Assembly: GCA_910578665.1 (NCBI GenBank)
Contig: CAJTQU010000007.1
Span: 1 to 64,000 of the forward strand
Direction: 5' to 3'
Length of the DNA stretch: 64,000 bases
Source of the DNA: an uncultured Muribaculaceae bacterium
GTDB lineage: Bacteria; Bacteroidota; Bacteroidia; Bacteroidales; Muribaculaceae
The notes beneath the pieces were generated by a model. That model saw only the letters and a program-made list of their open reading frames with translations. It was not told where the DNA came from and ran no database searches. Positions 1-8,002 of the stretch are shown here, piece after piece. The position numbers and the translations under genes were made by a program. Position 1 is the stretch's first letter. Every line of letters begins with the position of its first letter.

Positions 1-97
1 AATTCGTAACCTATTACTATCATGAGCAATTAACCTACGCTCATTTCCAATAAATTACACTCTTTTCGTAACTTCGCATCACAAAGTCTAAAATCGT

Positions 98-319
98 ATG
101 CAAATCAGTAATCGTGTAAAACGCAATATATCATTTACATTATTAGTTGTCGGGCTTATTTGTATCGCCGCCCGTATTTGGGATGTGGCACTTGCCCCAT
201 CTTCCGGTCGAGCATGGTTTGACCTTTTCAGCATTACAGTTCTTACGTATCTATGTTTTGATAATTATTTAATTTATCGCCGCAGAGTTAAAAAGGGTAT
301 TAAGTTCGGCTCTAATTAA
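98..319 (+). CDS. Small two-TM membrane protein, unknown function
   Basis: A 73-aa protein not recognised as any family. Two hydrophobic stretches (about residues 11-30 and 40-58) predict two membrane helices, followed by a basic C-terminal tail (RRRVKKGIKFG). It sits at the left edge of a phage-like module on the same strand. A weak Bacteroidetes -7-like box (TAACTTCG) lies about 20 bp upstream of the ATG. It could be a phage holin-like or accessory membrane protein, but nothing beyond size and hydrophobicity supports that. Confidence 0.5.
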   Translation: MQISNRVKRNISFTLLVVGLICIAARIWDVALAPSSGRAWFDLFSITVLTYLCFDNYLIYRRRVKKGIKFGSN

Positions 320-338
320 GTATTGTCTTTCCCCATAG

Positions 339-379
339 AGTGCTTTACCGTACTTTCGCAGTACGTTAAAGCACTTTTT
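339..379 (+). terminator. Hairpin plus T-run directly before the next start codon
   Basis: A 15-bp stem with one mismatch (339-353 pairs with 361-375), a 7-nt loop TTTCGCA and a T-run at 375-379 make a good intrinsic terminator. The ATG of the next gene begins at 382, only two bases after the T-run. A promoter-like pair (TTTC at 318-321, 19 bp, TACTTTCG at 351-358) overlaps the hairpin, so transcription of the downstream phage genes could start within it. Confidence 0.6.
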
Positions 380-381
380 CT

Positions 382-1200
382 ATGCAGACAATCTCCATTA
401 ACTTTATCGTGCCGCAAGGCTGGCACGAGCTTTCCGATAAACAGCTCCGCTATGTTTATCAGCTTCTCGCTAACGAGTTCGCGACAGACGAGGTAAAGAC
501 CCTTTGCTTGCTCCAATGGAGCGGCACAAAGGTTATTGGCCGTCAGGAAAGCGGCTCATACCTTCTCAAAAAAGGTAAATTCCTTTTTGAGGTTACGCCG
601 CTGACCCTCGCCGAGTTGCTGCCGCACCTCGATTGGCTCGGATCTATCCCGACCGTGCCTGTGCGCATCTCCAAAATCAACCGCCAACACGCGCTTCCGG
701 CTGACTTCTCCGAAGTACCGTTTGAGACTTTCATCATCTGCGATAACCTCTATCAAGGTTATCTGCAAACGCAGAATGATGAATTGTCGTGCCAACGAGG
801 GCAGAGCGGAGCTTGCTCCGGCTATGCCGAGTGCAGCCGACAATGCGATGCAGTCGAACTGCTCGACCAACTCGGCGCAACGCTCTATGGCAAAAGCATG
901 ACTTTCAAGCCATACGAGCGCATCAACATCTTCTACTGGTTCGCCGCGCTCAAAGATACCTTCTCGCGCAAGTTCCCGGATTTCTTTCAGCCGATTGAAG
1001 CCGCCACCGACGGCAACCTGCTCGGCTCGTCTGCTGCATCGGTCGAGGACGCGATGAACGCGCAAATCCGTGCGCTCACCAAAGGCGATGTCACAAAAGA
1101 GGCCGAAGTCCTCGCCCTCGATACCCACCGTGCGCTAACTGAGCTTAACGCCCAGGCCCGCGAATACAAGGAGTTGAACGCCCAAACAGCCTCCAAATGA
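382..1200 (+). CDS. Phage-like structural-module protein, unknown function
   Basis: A 272-aa protein with no named domain I can assign. It heads a tight rightward cluster: its TGA overlaps the next start as ATGA at 1197-1200, and an HK97-gp10-like protein follows, which suggests a role in the head-tail connector or tail region of a prophage. Residues about 136-158 form a Cys/Gly/Ser-rich patch (four Cys within 19 residues) unlike the rest of the protein. It is encoded by an imperfect palindrome at 800-828, so it looks like an in-frame insertion. The Ala/Thr/Glu-rich C-terminus (about 225-272) looks helical. Confidence 0.6.
   Translation: MQTISINFIVPQGWHELSDKQLRYVYQLLANEFATDEVKTLCLLQWSGTKVIGRQESGSYLLKKGKFLFEVTPLTLAELLPHLDWLGSIPTVPVRISKINRQHALPADFSEVPFETFIICDNLYQGYLQTQNDELSCQRGQSGACSGYAECSRQCDAVELLDQLGATLYGKSMTFKPYERINIFYWFAALKDTFSRKFPDFFQPIEAATDGNLLGSSAASVEDAMNAQIRALTKGDVTKEAEVLALDTHRALTELNAQAREYKELNAQTASK
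800..828. repeat. Imperfect palindrome inside the phage-like gene
   Basis: A perfect 6-bp inverted repeat (CGGAGC, TT, GCTCCG at 807-820) extends outward with one mismatch and one bulge to 800-828 (GGCAGAG on the left, CTATGCC on the right). It is translated in frame inside the 382-1200 gene as part of a Cys-rich patch. It resembles palindromic repeats that insert in frame in bacterial genes. No second copy was noticed in this window. Confidence 0.5.
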
Positions 1201-1697
1201 CAGCGCAGCTAAATGGACGTTGGGACGCATCGGCTTTCTTTGAAAACCTTTGCGCCACCAACCGCCTCGCCCGGCATGAAGGTTTTACCTTCTGCCGTGT
1301 GTCGGGGCTTGACGGCTTCGAGGAAGCGGTCAATACCATGCAGCCCACCTCGGCATTTATCTGTGTGTCAGACATTGCCGACGGATATACCGAATTAAAT
1401 AACACACCTCGCACCCGTCGCGTCAAAACCGTGTTTTTCGCTATGCGCCACGCCGCCGAAGATATGGAGGCTCGCTCCGAGTGCATGGAAATAATGCGCG
1501 AATTGTTCCGGCAATTCATGTCGCGGCTTCTCCCTGAAAAGGTCAGATTGGAGCAGAACTGCATCTACCTTGACCCCCGAATATCGTTCAATGAGATAGA
1601 CCGATATTTTTTCAGCGGTGCCGCCGGGGCATATTTCCAAATCGCCGTCGATGTGTTCACCGATTTAAGATACAACCCCGATGAGTGGAGCGAATGA
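1197..1697 (+). CDS. Phage-like structural-module protein, unknown function
   Basis: A 166-aa protein translated from an ATGA overlap with the upstream gene and overlapping the next gene by 17 nt, as is typical of phage morphogenesis clusters. The composition is that of a soluble alpha/beta protein with no signal peptide or membrane segment. Its place between an unknown module protein and an HK97-gp10-like protein suggests a neck or tail-completion protein. That is inferred from position only. Confidence 0.5.
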   Translation: MTAQLNGRWDASAFFENLCATNRLARHEGFTFCRVSGLDGFEEAVNTMQPTSAFICVSDIADGYTELNNTPRTRRVKTVFFAMRHAAEDMEARSECMEIMRELFRQFMSRLLPEKVRLEQNCIYLDPRISFNEIDRYFFSGAAGAYFQIAVDVFTDLRYNPDEWSE

Positions 1698-2115
1698 CAA
1701 GGAGCAGCTTGAAGCCCGGCGTAAATACGTCCGCGCTTTCAATGCCACGATGGTAAAAATATGGCGCGAGCAAATCTCGCTTCTCGGAGTGGTTGACACA
1801 GGTGCGTTGTACCGCTCAACCGTCGGTGTGTCGCTTACTGCCGACGGCAAGTTCATCGACATAACACTTTCACAAGCGTTCAACACCTACGGTCTGTTCG
1901 TTGATTATGGCACAGGGCGTAATACTCCGCGAGGAAACCCCGGCGATATTGGCAAAGCCAATGGCCGCAAACGCAAGCGTTGGTTCTCTCGCAAGTATTT
2001 CGCCTCGGTAATGAATATTCAGGAGTTCTATGCAGACTCTCTCGGCCAGGAGTTTTGCCGTGCCATATCCAACGCCCTCAATCCCGACATTATGCGCCAG
2101 GCTGTAACTCGCTAA
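1681..2115 (+). CDS. HK97 gp10-like phage neck/tail component
   Basis: A 144-aa protein. The pattern 'VVDTGALYRSTV' (about residues 36-47) followed by 'FVDYGTG' (about 74-80) is what HK97-gp10-like and minor tail proteins show: a 'DTG.L..S' segment and a later 'Y...G...P' loop. Such proteins sit at the head-tail interface of siphophages. A basic stretch KANGRKRKRWFSRK lies in the middle. It is the last gene of the rightward phage-like cluster and its stop overlaps by 4 nt the stop of the convergent membrane-protein gene. The family call is by pattern, not by search. Confidence 0.55.
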   Translation: MSGANDKEQLEARRKYVRAFNATMVKIWREQISLLGVVDTGALYRSTVGVSLTADGKFIDITLSQAFNTYGLFVDYGTGRNTPRGNPGDIGKANGRKRKRWFSRKYFASVMNIQEFYADSLGQEFCRAISNALNPDIMRQAVTR

Positions 2116-2504
2116 TTCACTGAATCTTTTGTTGATTTACTTTTGCAGACTTTGATAATTTTTTCTATACCCCAATATAAAGCCACCAATATAAATTGCA
2201 AAACCGAAAGGATGGATAGATAAATAAACCAGTTCGCACCGTCTAAAAATCCACCTCCTGAATTAAATCGTTCACAGCAACAACAAATAGCATATATACT
2301 TGCAATAGCTATATTTATAACCGCTCCTAATCGATGCCTTTTAAGGAAGAAAGGCAAAAGAACCATAATTGGCTGACAAACGACGAAAACAAATAAAGCA
2401 TCATCATTATACTTATTCTTTATAACATCACAGACGCATGAAGCTACTATTGCAACTTGCGCCACAGCCCACAATACCCAAAATATCTGCTGCCACTTCT
2501 TCAT
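2112..2504 (-). CDS. Four-TM membrane protein coupled to the HEPN/Abi gene
   Basis: A 130-aa protein with four hydrophobic segments (about residues 7-29, 36-54, 60-76 and 90-112), a Cys run (CCCC) in the third and a basic C-terminus. Its ATG overlaps the TGA of the upstream HEPN gene (ATGA at 2501-2504), which points to translational coupling and joint function. No family was recognised. In two-gene defence modules a membrane protein beside a nuclease is often an effector or anchor; that is an inference from context. The 3' end overlaps the phage-like gene by 4 nt. Confidence 0.6.
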   Translation of the reverse strand: MKKWQQIFWVLWAVAQVAIVASCVCDVIKNKYNDDALFVFVVCQPIMVLLPFFLKRHRLGAVINIAIASIYAICCCCERFNSGGGFLDGANWFIYLSILSVLQFILVALYWGIEKIIKVCKSKSTKDSVN

Positions 2505-3172
2505 TTCAATGCTTCGATTTTGGCAATGGTAGAATCCGGCAGTATGTCTATGCCATAGAATAGATGGCTGCTCTGATAGCCCAGGAAGTCTATGTATTTG
2601 AGGATAAGCGCATATTTGCCTTGTGTTCTCGCCATGTCAATGTTGCCGTTCTCATCAAAGCAAATAGCCTCGTGGTGAGCTATGCGGTTGCGGAAAGTCT
2701 TTATTTCTTGAAGCTCGTTGAACACCGCCCGTTGACCCAATCCGGCTGTACGGTTCGGAAATATGCGCAAAAGATTCTGACCACCCAATCGGTAAGGTTG
2801 GCGTGTGAACAGATGCGTCCAAAAACCGAAAGACACCGACGAAACGACGCGGTCATTTGTATATCGCCCTTTCTGCCGAAGCGTGGCTATTATCCGAAGC
2901 ACCTCGTTTTTCTGCGGCGCGTTCTCTATCATGCCGCCGTACCGCATCTGATTCTCTACCCACTCCGAATCATTGAAGATGTTCTGATAGTGGGCGTTGA
3001 TAGCGTTGCGAAGTACAACCTCGAATATATTCAATATACCATAAAACTTTTGACACAACTTTACGTTATGCCTATACAGCGTCAGTGCTTTGGCTGTATT
3101 GCCACCGCACGCGACTAAATATTTGTTGAGGCGAGCTGGAGAAAACGCCTTTTCATACTCGGAATATTTCAC
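2501..3172 (-). CDS. Abi_2/AbiF-like HEPN-family protein
   Basis: A 223-aa protein matching the Abi-like family by overall pattern: N-terminal 'SPARLNKYL', 'LYRHNVKLCQKFYGILNIFE' (33-51), 'LRNAI' (54-58), 'SFGFWTHLF' (114-122), 'FPN' (138-140), and at 161-168 RNRIAHHE, the catalytic R-x(4)-H signature of HEPN ribonucleases (R161, H166). Members of this family act in phage abortive infection or as RNA-cleaving toxins. It lies beside a prophage-like cluster, is coupled to a 4-TM protein, and has a Bacteroidetes-type promoter that overlaps a divergent promoter for a structured RNA. The start at 3172 gives the expected family N-terminus. Confidence 0.8.
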   Translation of the reverse strand: MKYSEYEKAFSPARLNKYLVACGGNTAKALTLYRHNVKLCQKFYGILNIFEVVLRNAINAHYQNIFNDSEWVENQMRYGGMIENAPQKNEVLRIIATLRQKGRYTNDRVVSSVSFGFWTHLFTRQPYRLGGQNLLRIFPNRTAGLGQRAVFNELQEIKTFRNRIAHHEAICFDENGNIDMARTQGKYALILKYIDFLGYQSSHLFYGIDILPDSTIAKIEALK

Positions 3173-3196
3173 TTCGTAATTTTTAACTTATTGCGA

Positions 3197-3228
3197 TTTG
3201 CAAATTTACGAAAATATTCCTAACTTTG
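3197..3228 (+). promoter_or_regulatory. Rightward consensus promoter for the candidate small RNA
   Basis: TTTG (3197-3200), 20 bp, TAACTTTG (3221-3228): a full match to the Bacteroidetes promoter consensus with normal spacing. Predicted transcription starts about 7 nt downstream, just before the first hairpin. No protein-coding gene begins within 270 bp downstream. Confidence 0.65.
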
Positions 3229-3231
3229 CAA
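3201..3231 (-). promoter_or_regulatory. Promoter of the HEPN/4-TM operon
   Basis: Read leftward: a -33-like TTGC (3228-3231), 19 bp, and a -7 box TAAATTTG (3201-3208), close to the Bacteroidetes TTTG/TAnnTTTG consensus. The -7 box lies about 29 bp before the HEPN start. It is interleaved with a rightward promoter on the other strand. Confidence 0.6.
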
Positions 3232-3234
3232 CGG

Positions 3235-3314
3235 AATCCCCCGAGTGTCCCTGTCTTCGGACAAACCTCGGGGTTTAGTCTTTTATAGCCGTTCCCAATC
3301 CGGGGCGGCTTTTT
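3235..3314 (+). ncRNA. Candidate small structured RNA beside the HEPN gene
   Basis: About 80 nt between a consensus promoter and an intrinsic terminator. Hairpin 1: CCCCGAG (3239-3245) pairs with CTCGGGG (3267-3273) and TGTCC (3246-3250) with GGACA (3259-3263), with an 8-nt loop and a 3-nt bulge. Hairpin 2 (3287-3310): nine pairs with a 6-nt loop and a run of five T, an intrinsic terminator. The U-tracts follow the hairpins only in the rightward direction, which sets the strand. The RNA could be a regulator or RNA antitoxin of the HEPN protein, or a stand-alone double terminator with a fortuitous promoter. Confidence 0.5.
3287..3314 (+). terminator. Intrinsic terminator of the candidate small RNA
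   Basis: Stem 3287-3295 with 3302-3310 (nine pairs including two G-U), loop CAATCC, followed by five T. It insulates the region to the right from transcription entering from the accessory island. Confidence 0.7.
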
Positions 3315-3510
3315 GAGTGTCTTTTCGTGCGCTTATTGATAGCCATAACTTTGCCGAAAACGAAAAGCACAATACGACAAAAGTTAATTCGTGTTAATAA
3401 ATTGAAAGATAATAGTATTTACGGATTATTTAACTTACATTTGCAAAATCATCTACACTATCACCTAATTCGAGTACTACCTAAACATATTTAATTTAAT
3501 AATTACATTT

Positions 3511-6500
3511 ATGAAGTATTTTCCAAAAATTATCACATTAGTACTGGCACACTGCCTGGCACTAATTTCGATGAAGGGAGAAGAACGACCCACACCTTTG
3601 GTCGGGTTTATGTTTTCATCTGACGAATGGCGAGACGGCCAAAACGTTGTCCCCAAATACGGTTTTTACCAACTCTTTCCAGGCGGCACAAACGGCATAT
3701 CGCCAGTTTCACCCATAAGCGAAAACCACACATGGGCAAAATGCGGCGGCACCTACGTGGACAACAAGTATTATTGTTACAATGTAGAGGGCACCTGGAC
3801 ACAATACACACTGACATATACCGTGCTGGACGCCACCAGCTGGACGGTGTTAAAGACTCAGAGCTGGACATATAAATATTCGCAAAGCGACAGTGAAGAG
3901 TCCCAAAAAGCCAGGTATGTACCTAGCGCAGTCGGATATGACCCCGCAAGCGACAAACTATATGCCTTCACCCATCGTTTTGCAAATTCGGATGACGGAC
4001 AGATGGCTGTCATCGACCGTGAAACAGGCGAACTCAGCAAAGTAGCCGACACCCGGTTTGTGTCTGCCACGGCATGCGGTGCCGACGGACAGATTTTCGC
4101 AATAGGACTTGACGGCAATCTTTACAAAGTGAGCGCATCGGGCGAATTCACCCTTGTGGGACACACCGGCTACTATCCCACTCGCGATGCCGAGACCAAC
4201 TGCGGCGCGGCTATCGATTTCCGTACAGGCCAGATGTACTGGACTTTCTTCGGATTTAACGATTCCACCGACCGCGACTACAACCGCAACGGTTTCACCG
4301 GACTGCTGACAGTGGATACTGCCACGGGAGCCGCCTCACTATCATGGACATATCCGCGACTGGAATATTTCAGCGCGCTGGCCGTGCAGAACGCGCATCC
4401 CTCCGCACCCGACAATATATACGACCTGGCTTTCACACCTTTGAGCAAAGGTTCTGCCGACGGACAGATCTCTTTTACAATCCCCTCGGTGACATATGCC
4501 CAGCATCCCCTGACAGGCGATATTACAGTGGAATGCTTCGTGGATGATGTCAATCTCGGCCGCGAAACGGGAACTCCGGGCCAGAAATACACTAAAACCA
4601 TAGAAGGCCTGTCTACAGGCAACCACACCGCGTCGGTGGTTCTTTACGCCAACGACCAGCAAAGCACTACGTCTTACTCCACGCACTTCTTCGGCACCGA
4701 CACTCCTCAGGCAGTGGAAAACTTCACCCTGACATTTGACGAGAACGAAGGCCGCGCGACACTGACCTGGAACATGCCCGAGACCGGACGCCAGGGCGGC
4801 GCGATCGATTTCGACGACCTGCGCTACCAGATAGTGCGTATGCCGGGCGGTGTCTCTGTGGCACGCTCTGCCAAAGGCACGTCATTCTCCGAACAGACAG
4901 ACTATCCGTTCGGATCATATTACTACCGCATACAGCCCTACTACAACTCCGACCCGCAAATCAAAGGCGGCATCACGTCATCAAACCGTCTGCAGATGGG
5001 CAACCCGGTAAAAATGCCATACCGCGAGACATTCGACACCGAAAGCTCCATGAACGCGTTCACCATCATCGACGCAAACAATGACGGCGGAAGCGAATGG
5101 GAAGACCCGACATGGAAATACGATCCCCAATACGCATGTGCCTTTTACTACGGCAAACGCGACATGCCGGCCGACGACTGGCTGATCACACCCGCTCTCG
5201 AACTGAATCCCGACATTCTCTACAAGCTAACATACAAATATTACGCCTATTACGGCCTCGGCAGCCACATACAGGTAGCTGTCGGCAACGAACCTACGGT
5301 AGAGGGCATGGGAAAAGTAATCCTCGACAAAGAGTTCGTATCTAGTTTCAACGACCACCCCGGAGTGACCGAGACCGTATTGTTCGCGCCGCGCAAAGGG
5401 GACAAATTCATAGGCTTCCACCATCTGTCACAGACAATGGAGCATCTCAGCATCGACGACATACAGATAGAGGAGTATATGAGCGCGACAGTACCTGACC
5501 GCGTCACTGACATAACAAGTACGGCCACGGTAGACCGCAAAGCCAAATTGAGCTTCAAACTGCCCACTCTGACCGTGGCAGGCAAACCTCTCTCGGCTCC
5601 TCTTACCGTGAAAATATGGCGAGGCGACGTACTGAAATACGATGCAATACTAAAGGACAAGCAACCGGGCGAGACAATAGAATGGATCGATGAGACCTCG
5701 GTGCAGGCTATGAACTTATACACTGTGGCTGTCTCCAATGACACAGGCGATGGCATACCTGCCGAAGTACAGGTAGACCTCTCGCGCGGATGCCCGGTGT
5801 CTGTAGACGGAGTCAAGGCCAGGGCCATCAATAACCAGCAGGTGGAAATAACATGGAACCCGTCGGTTGCAGAAAAAGATGAAAACGGCAATCCTGTCGA
5901 TCTCGAATCAATGCGCTACCTGGTATACAAACCAGTCCCGGGAGAATTAGTAACCGAATACAAACTGATCGGCCGCGACCTGTCCGAATGCCGTTTTATA
6001 GACGACAATCCGGCGGCAGGCTATGGCCCGGGCCAAAACACAGTGTTCTATTATGTAGCCCCCGTAAATGGTGATGACGAAGGATACGCTGCCGCATCAA
6101 ACGCGGTATTTATCGGCCAAAGTTACAATATGCCCTTTGCCGAGACCTGGTACGAACAGACAGCAAAAACCAGCCCGTGGTTACGCGTCCTCCCCAACGG
6201 AGCGACATGGTACGTACGCTACCAGGGCTACGAACCGTTCACTGACGAATACAAAGGGGTGGTCACCTGCGAGTCCGACCGTGACAAGCCTTACGGAATG
6301 GGCGGCATAGAATCTCCGCGCATCGACCTTTCGTCCATGGCAGACCCGGTGCTCAAATTCAGAATGTATATGGCTCCTGAATATGCCGACGGCACCAACC
6401 TTCTGGTATGGCTCGACACCGGTGAAAAAACAATCTCTCTGCCAGGAGCTAATTTCCCCGCAAAGAGCGACGAGGCAGGATGGCAGGACATAACCATCCC

Positions 6501-7971
6501 GTTATCCGAATACAGCGATTTAAGCAGCGCGTCAGTCGTATTTGTGGGCTATGTAAGTCCTGACAACTCCATCCATATAGACGAAGTGTCTGTCTCAGGC
6601 TCGGCTTACCAGAAAGAGATAAAGATCACTGAGTTCAAAGTTCCGGCTTCCGGCCGCGAAAACGAACCGGTGAAAATGTCTGCCGTGGTCTCCAACATAG
6701 GCAATGACGATGTAGAGAACGTCACTGTCAACTTTACAGTAGACAACCAGCCGGCAGGTTCCGTCAAGCTTCCATCAGTGGCAGCAGGCGAAACAACAGT
6801 CGCAAACATCGACTGGACTCCGGATGAGGCCATGACAGGCTACCACACTGTTAACTGCTCGATAGACGCTACTGATGACAACGATGCCAACAACTCCATG
6901 GAAGCGCGTATCGAAATTAGCAAGAGCAACTATCCCTACCTTTCGGAGCTACAGGGCAAATCGCTTGAAAACGGAGTGCTCGTGGAATGGGGTCTGCCCT
7001 CCGAAGCCGACGGCCACGAAAGCTTTGTAGACGATGTGGAAGCTTATGACTCATTTGCCATCGACAACGTGGGATCATGGACAATGATAGACCTCGACCA
7101 GGCTTACAACTACAGCTTCAGTAACGGCCAGGGCGGATTCATACAATGGCCCAACAACAACGAGCTGCAGGCTTTCATCGTATTTGACACATCATACCCC
7201 GGCATACCGGCACTGCCGTTCAGCACCATGTCCGGCCAAAAGGTCTTTGCCAGCTGGCCGGCCGCAGGAGAAGCCAACAACGACTTCCTGGTATCCCCCG
7301 AACTTCCCGGCAACAGCCAGCTGATTTCGTTCTACGCACGCACTGCCGGCGCCGAAGGTTCTGAACCGTTCAACGTAATGGTATCATATTCTGGCACCGA
7401 TGAAACCGATTTCATAAAAGTAAACGGCGACCGGCCAGTGACGGCAAACAACGAATGGTTCCTGTACCACTTTGCACTTCCCGAGGGAACAAAATACTTT
7501 GCCATCAACTACGTAGGCAGCAACGACAACGGACTTCTGATTGACGACATAATGTACTATGGCAAGCCTCTCGGCCTCGTGCCTGACGGTTACAATATTT
7601 ACCGTGACGGCATAAAGCTTAACACCTCGCTGCTGAGCGAAAGAACCTATCTTGACAGCGAAGCTGTGACCCCTGGCACATACAAATATACTGTCGCACC
7701 TGTATTCAACTCCATAGAATCAAAACTGTCCAAGGAACTTGTCATGGAAGTCTCCGGCGTATACGCCCCCGGTACATCCGCGGCATCGGCAACAGGCACG
7801 CGCGGCATGATAATCGTACGCAATGCTGACAACGCACGTGTGGAGGTTTACGCAGCAGGCGGACAAAAATACGCGTCACTCGACGGCAGCGACTATCTGG
7901 CCATCCCGGCAGCAGCCGGCATCTACATTGTTCGAATCAATGACAATGCGGTCAAAGTCATAGTGAAATAA
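3511..7971 (+). CDS. Giant secreted multidomain protein with T9SS-like C-terminal domain
   Basis: A 1486-aa protein with an N-terminal signal peptide (residues 1 to about 22). Likely order by pattern: beta-propeller-like repeats (about 30-300; 'GYDPASDKLYAF', 'GADGQIFAIGLDGNLYKV'), FN3-like units (about 300-495), a choice-of-anchor-J/cleaved-adhesin jelly roll ('DDWLITPALEL', about 504-660), two FN3 (about 661-870), a second jelly roll (about 874-1030), a CARDB-like module (about 1034-1140), a third jelly roll ('NDFLVSPELPG', about 1171-1350), and a 70-residue C-terminal sorting-like domain ending GIYIVRINDNAVKVIVK. Adhesion or glycan/peptide binding at the surface is inferred. No catalytic motif was seen. 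It is followed after 31 bp by a paralogue, so the two are probably co-transcribed. Confidence 0.75.
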   Translation: MKYFPKIITLVLAHCLALISMKGEERPTPLVGFMFSSDEWRDGQNVVPKYGFYQLFPGGTNGISPVSPISENHTWAKCGGTYVDNKYYCYNVEGTWTQYTLTYTVLDATSWTVLKTQSWTYKYSQSDSEESQKARYVPSAVGYDPASDKLYAFTHRFANSDDGQMAVIDRETGELSKVADTRFVSATACGADGQIFAIGLDGNLYKVSASGEFTLVGHTGYYPTRDAETNCGAAIDFRTGQMYWTFFGFNDSTDRDYNRNGFTGLLTVDTATGAASLSWTYPRLEYFSALAVQNAHPSAPDNIYDLAFTPLSKGSADGQISFTIPSVTYAQHPLTGDITVECFVDDVNLGRETGTPGQKYTKTIEGLSTGNHTASVVLYANDQQSTTSYSTHFFGTDTPQAVENFTLTFDENEGRATLTWNMPETGRQGGAIDFDDLRYQIVRMPGGVSVARSAKGTSFSEQTDYPFGSYYYRIQPYYNSDPQIKGGITSSNRLQMGNPVKMPYRETFDTESSMNAFTIIDANNDGGSEWEDPTWKYDPQYACAFYYGKRDMPADDWLITPALELNPDILYKLTYKYYAYYGLGSHIQVAVGNEPTVEGMGKVILDKEFVSSFNDHPGVTETVLFAPRKGDKFIGFHHLSQTMEHLSIDDIQIEEYMSATVPDRVTDITSTATVDRKAKLSFKLPTLTVAGKPLSAPLTVKIWRGDVLKYDAILKDKQPGETIEWIDETSVQAMNLYTVAVSNDTGDGIPAEVQVDLSRGCPVSVDGVKARAINNQQVEITWNPSVAEKDENGNPVDLESMRYLVYKPVPGELVTEYKLIGRDLSECRFIDDNPAAGYGPGQNTVFYYVAPVNGDDEGYAAASNAVFIGQSYNMPFAETWYEQTAKTSPWLRVLPNGATWYVRYQGYEPFTDEYKGVVTCESDRDKPYGMGGIESPRIDLSSMADPVLKFRMYMAPEYADGTNLLVWLDTGEKTISLPGANFPAKSDEAGWQDITIPLSEYSDLSSASVVFVGYVSPDNSIHIDEVSVSGSAYQKEIKITEFKVPASGRENEPVKMSAVVSNIGNDDVENVTVNFTVDNQPAGSVKLPSVAAGETTVANIDWTPDEAMTGYHTVNCSIDATDDNDANNSMEARIEISKSNYPYLSELQGKSLENGVLVEWGLPSEADGHESFVDDVEAYDSFAIDNVGSWTMIDLDQAYNYSFSNGQGGFIQWPNNNELQAFIVFDTSYPGIPALPFSTMSGQKVFASWPAAGEANNDFLVSPELPGNSQLISFYARTAGAEGSEPFNVMVSYSGTDETDFIKVNGDRPVTANNEWFLYHFALPEGTKYFAINYVGSNDNGLLIDDIMYYGKPLGLVPDGYNIYRDGIKLNTSLLSERTYLDSEAVTPGTYKYTVAPVFNSIESKLSKELVMEVSGVYAPGTSAASATGTRGMIIVRNADNARVEVYAAGGQKYASLDGSDYLAIPAAAGIYIVRINDNAVKVIVK

Positions 7972-8002
7972 GGTCATCTCAACCAATAAATTTAGTAATC
8001 AA

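Larger units (their letters stand above)
3173..3510. other. 338-bp intergenic region holding promoters and a candidate small RNA
   Basis: No open reading frame is supported here. The left third carries interleaved divergent promoters (3197-3231). The middle holds two strong hairpins read rightward (3239-3273 and 3287-3314). The right part holds -7-like boxes for the large secreted-protein gene (TAACTTTG at 3346-3353, TACATTTG at 3436-3443) without clear -33 partners. If the prophage-like element ends near here, its attachment site may lie in this stretch, but no flanking repeat was seen. Confidence 0.6.

Noticed and set aside
2564..3118. 184-aa open frame on the plus strand opposite the HEPN gene
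   Set aside because: The minus-strand frame shows clear Abi_2/HEPN motifs and a promoter; the plus frame has no family pattern and is a shadow.
3239..3314. The two hairpins as a CRISPR-like or tandem-repeat array
   Set aside because: The stems differ in sequence and there are no repeated units with spacers.
3320..3510. tRNA-type attachment site for the prophage-like module
   Set aside because: No tRNA fragment or repeat of the left window edge was found; the left end of the element is outside the window.
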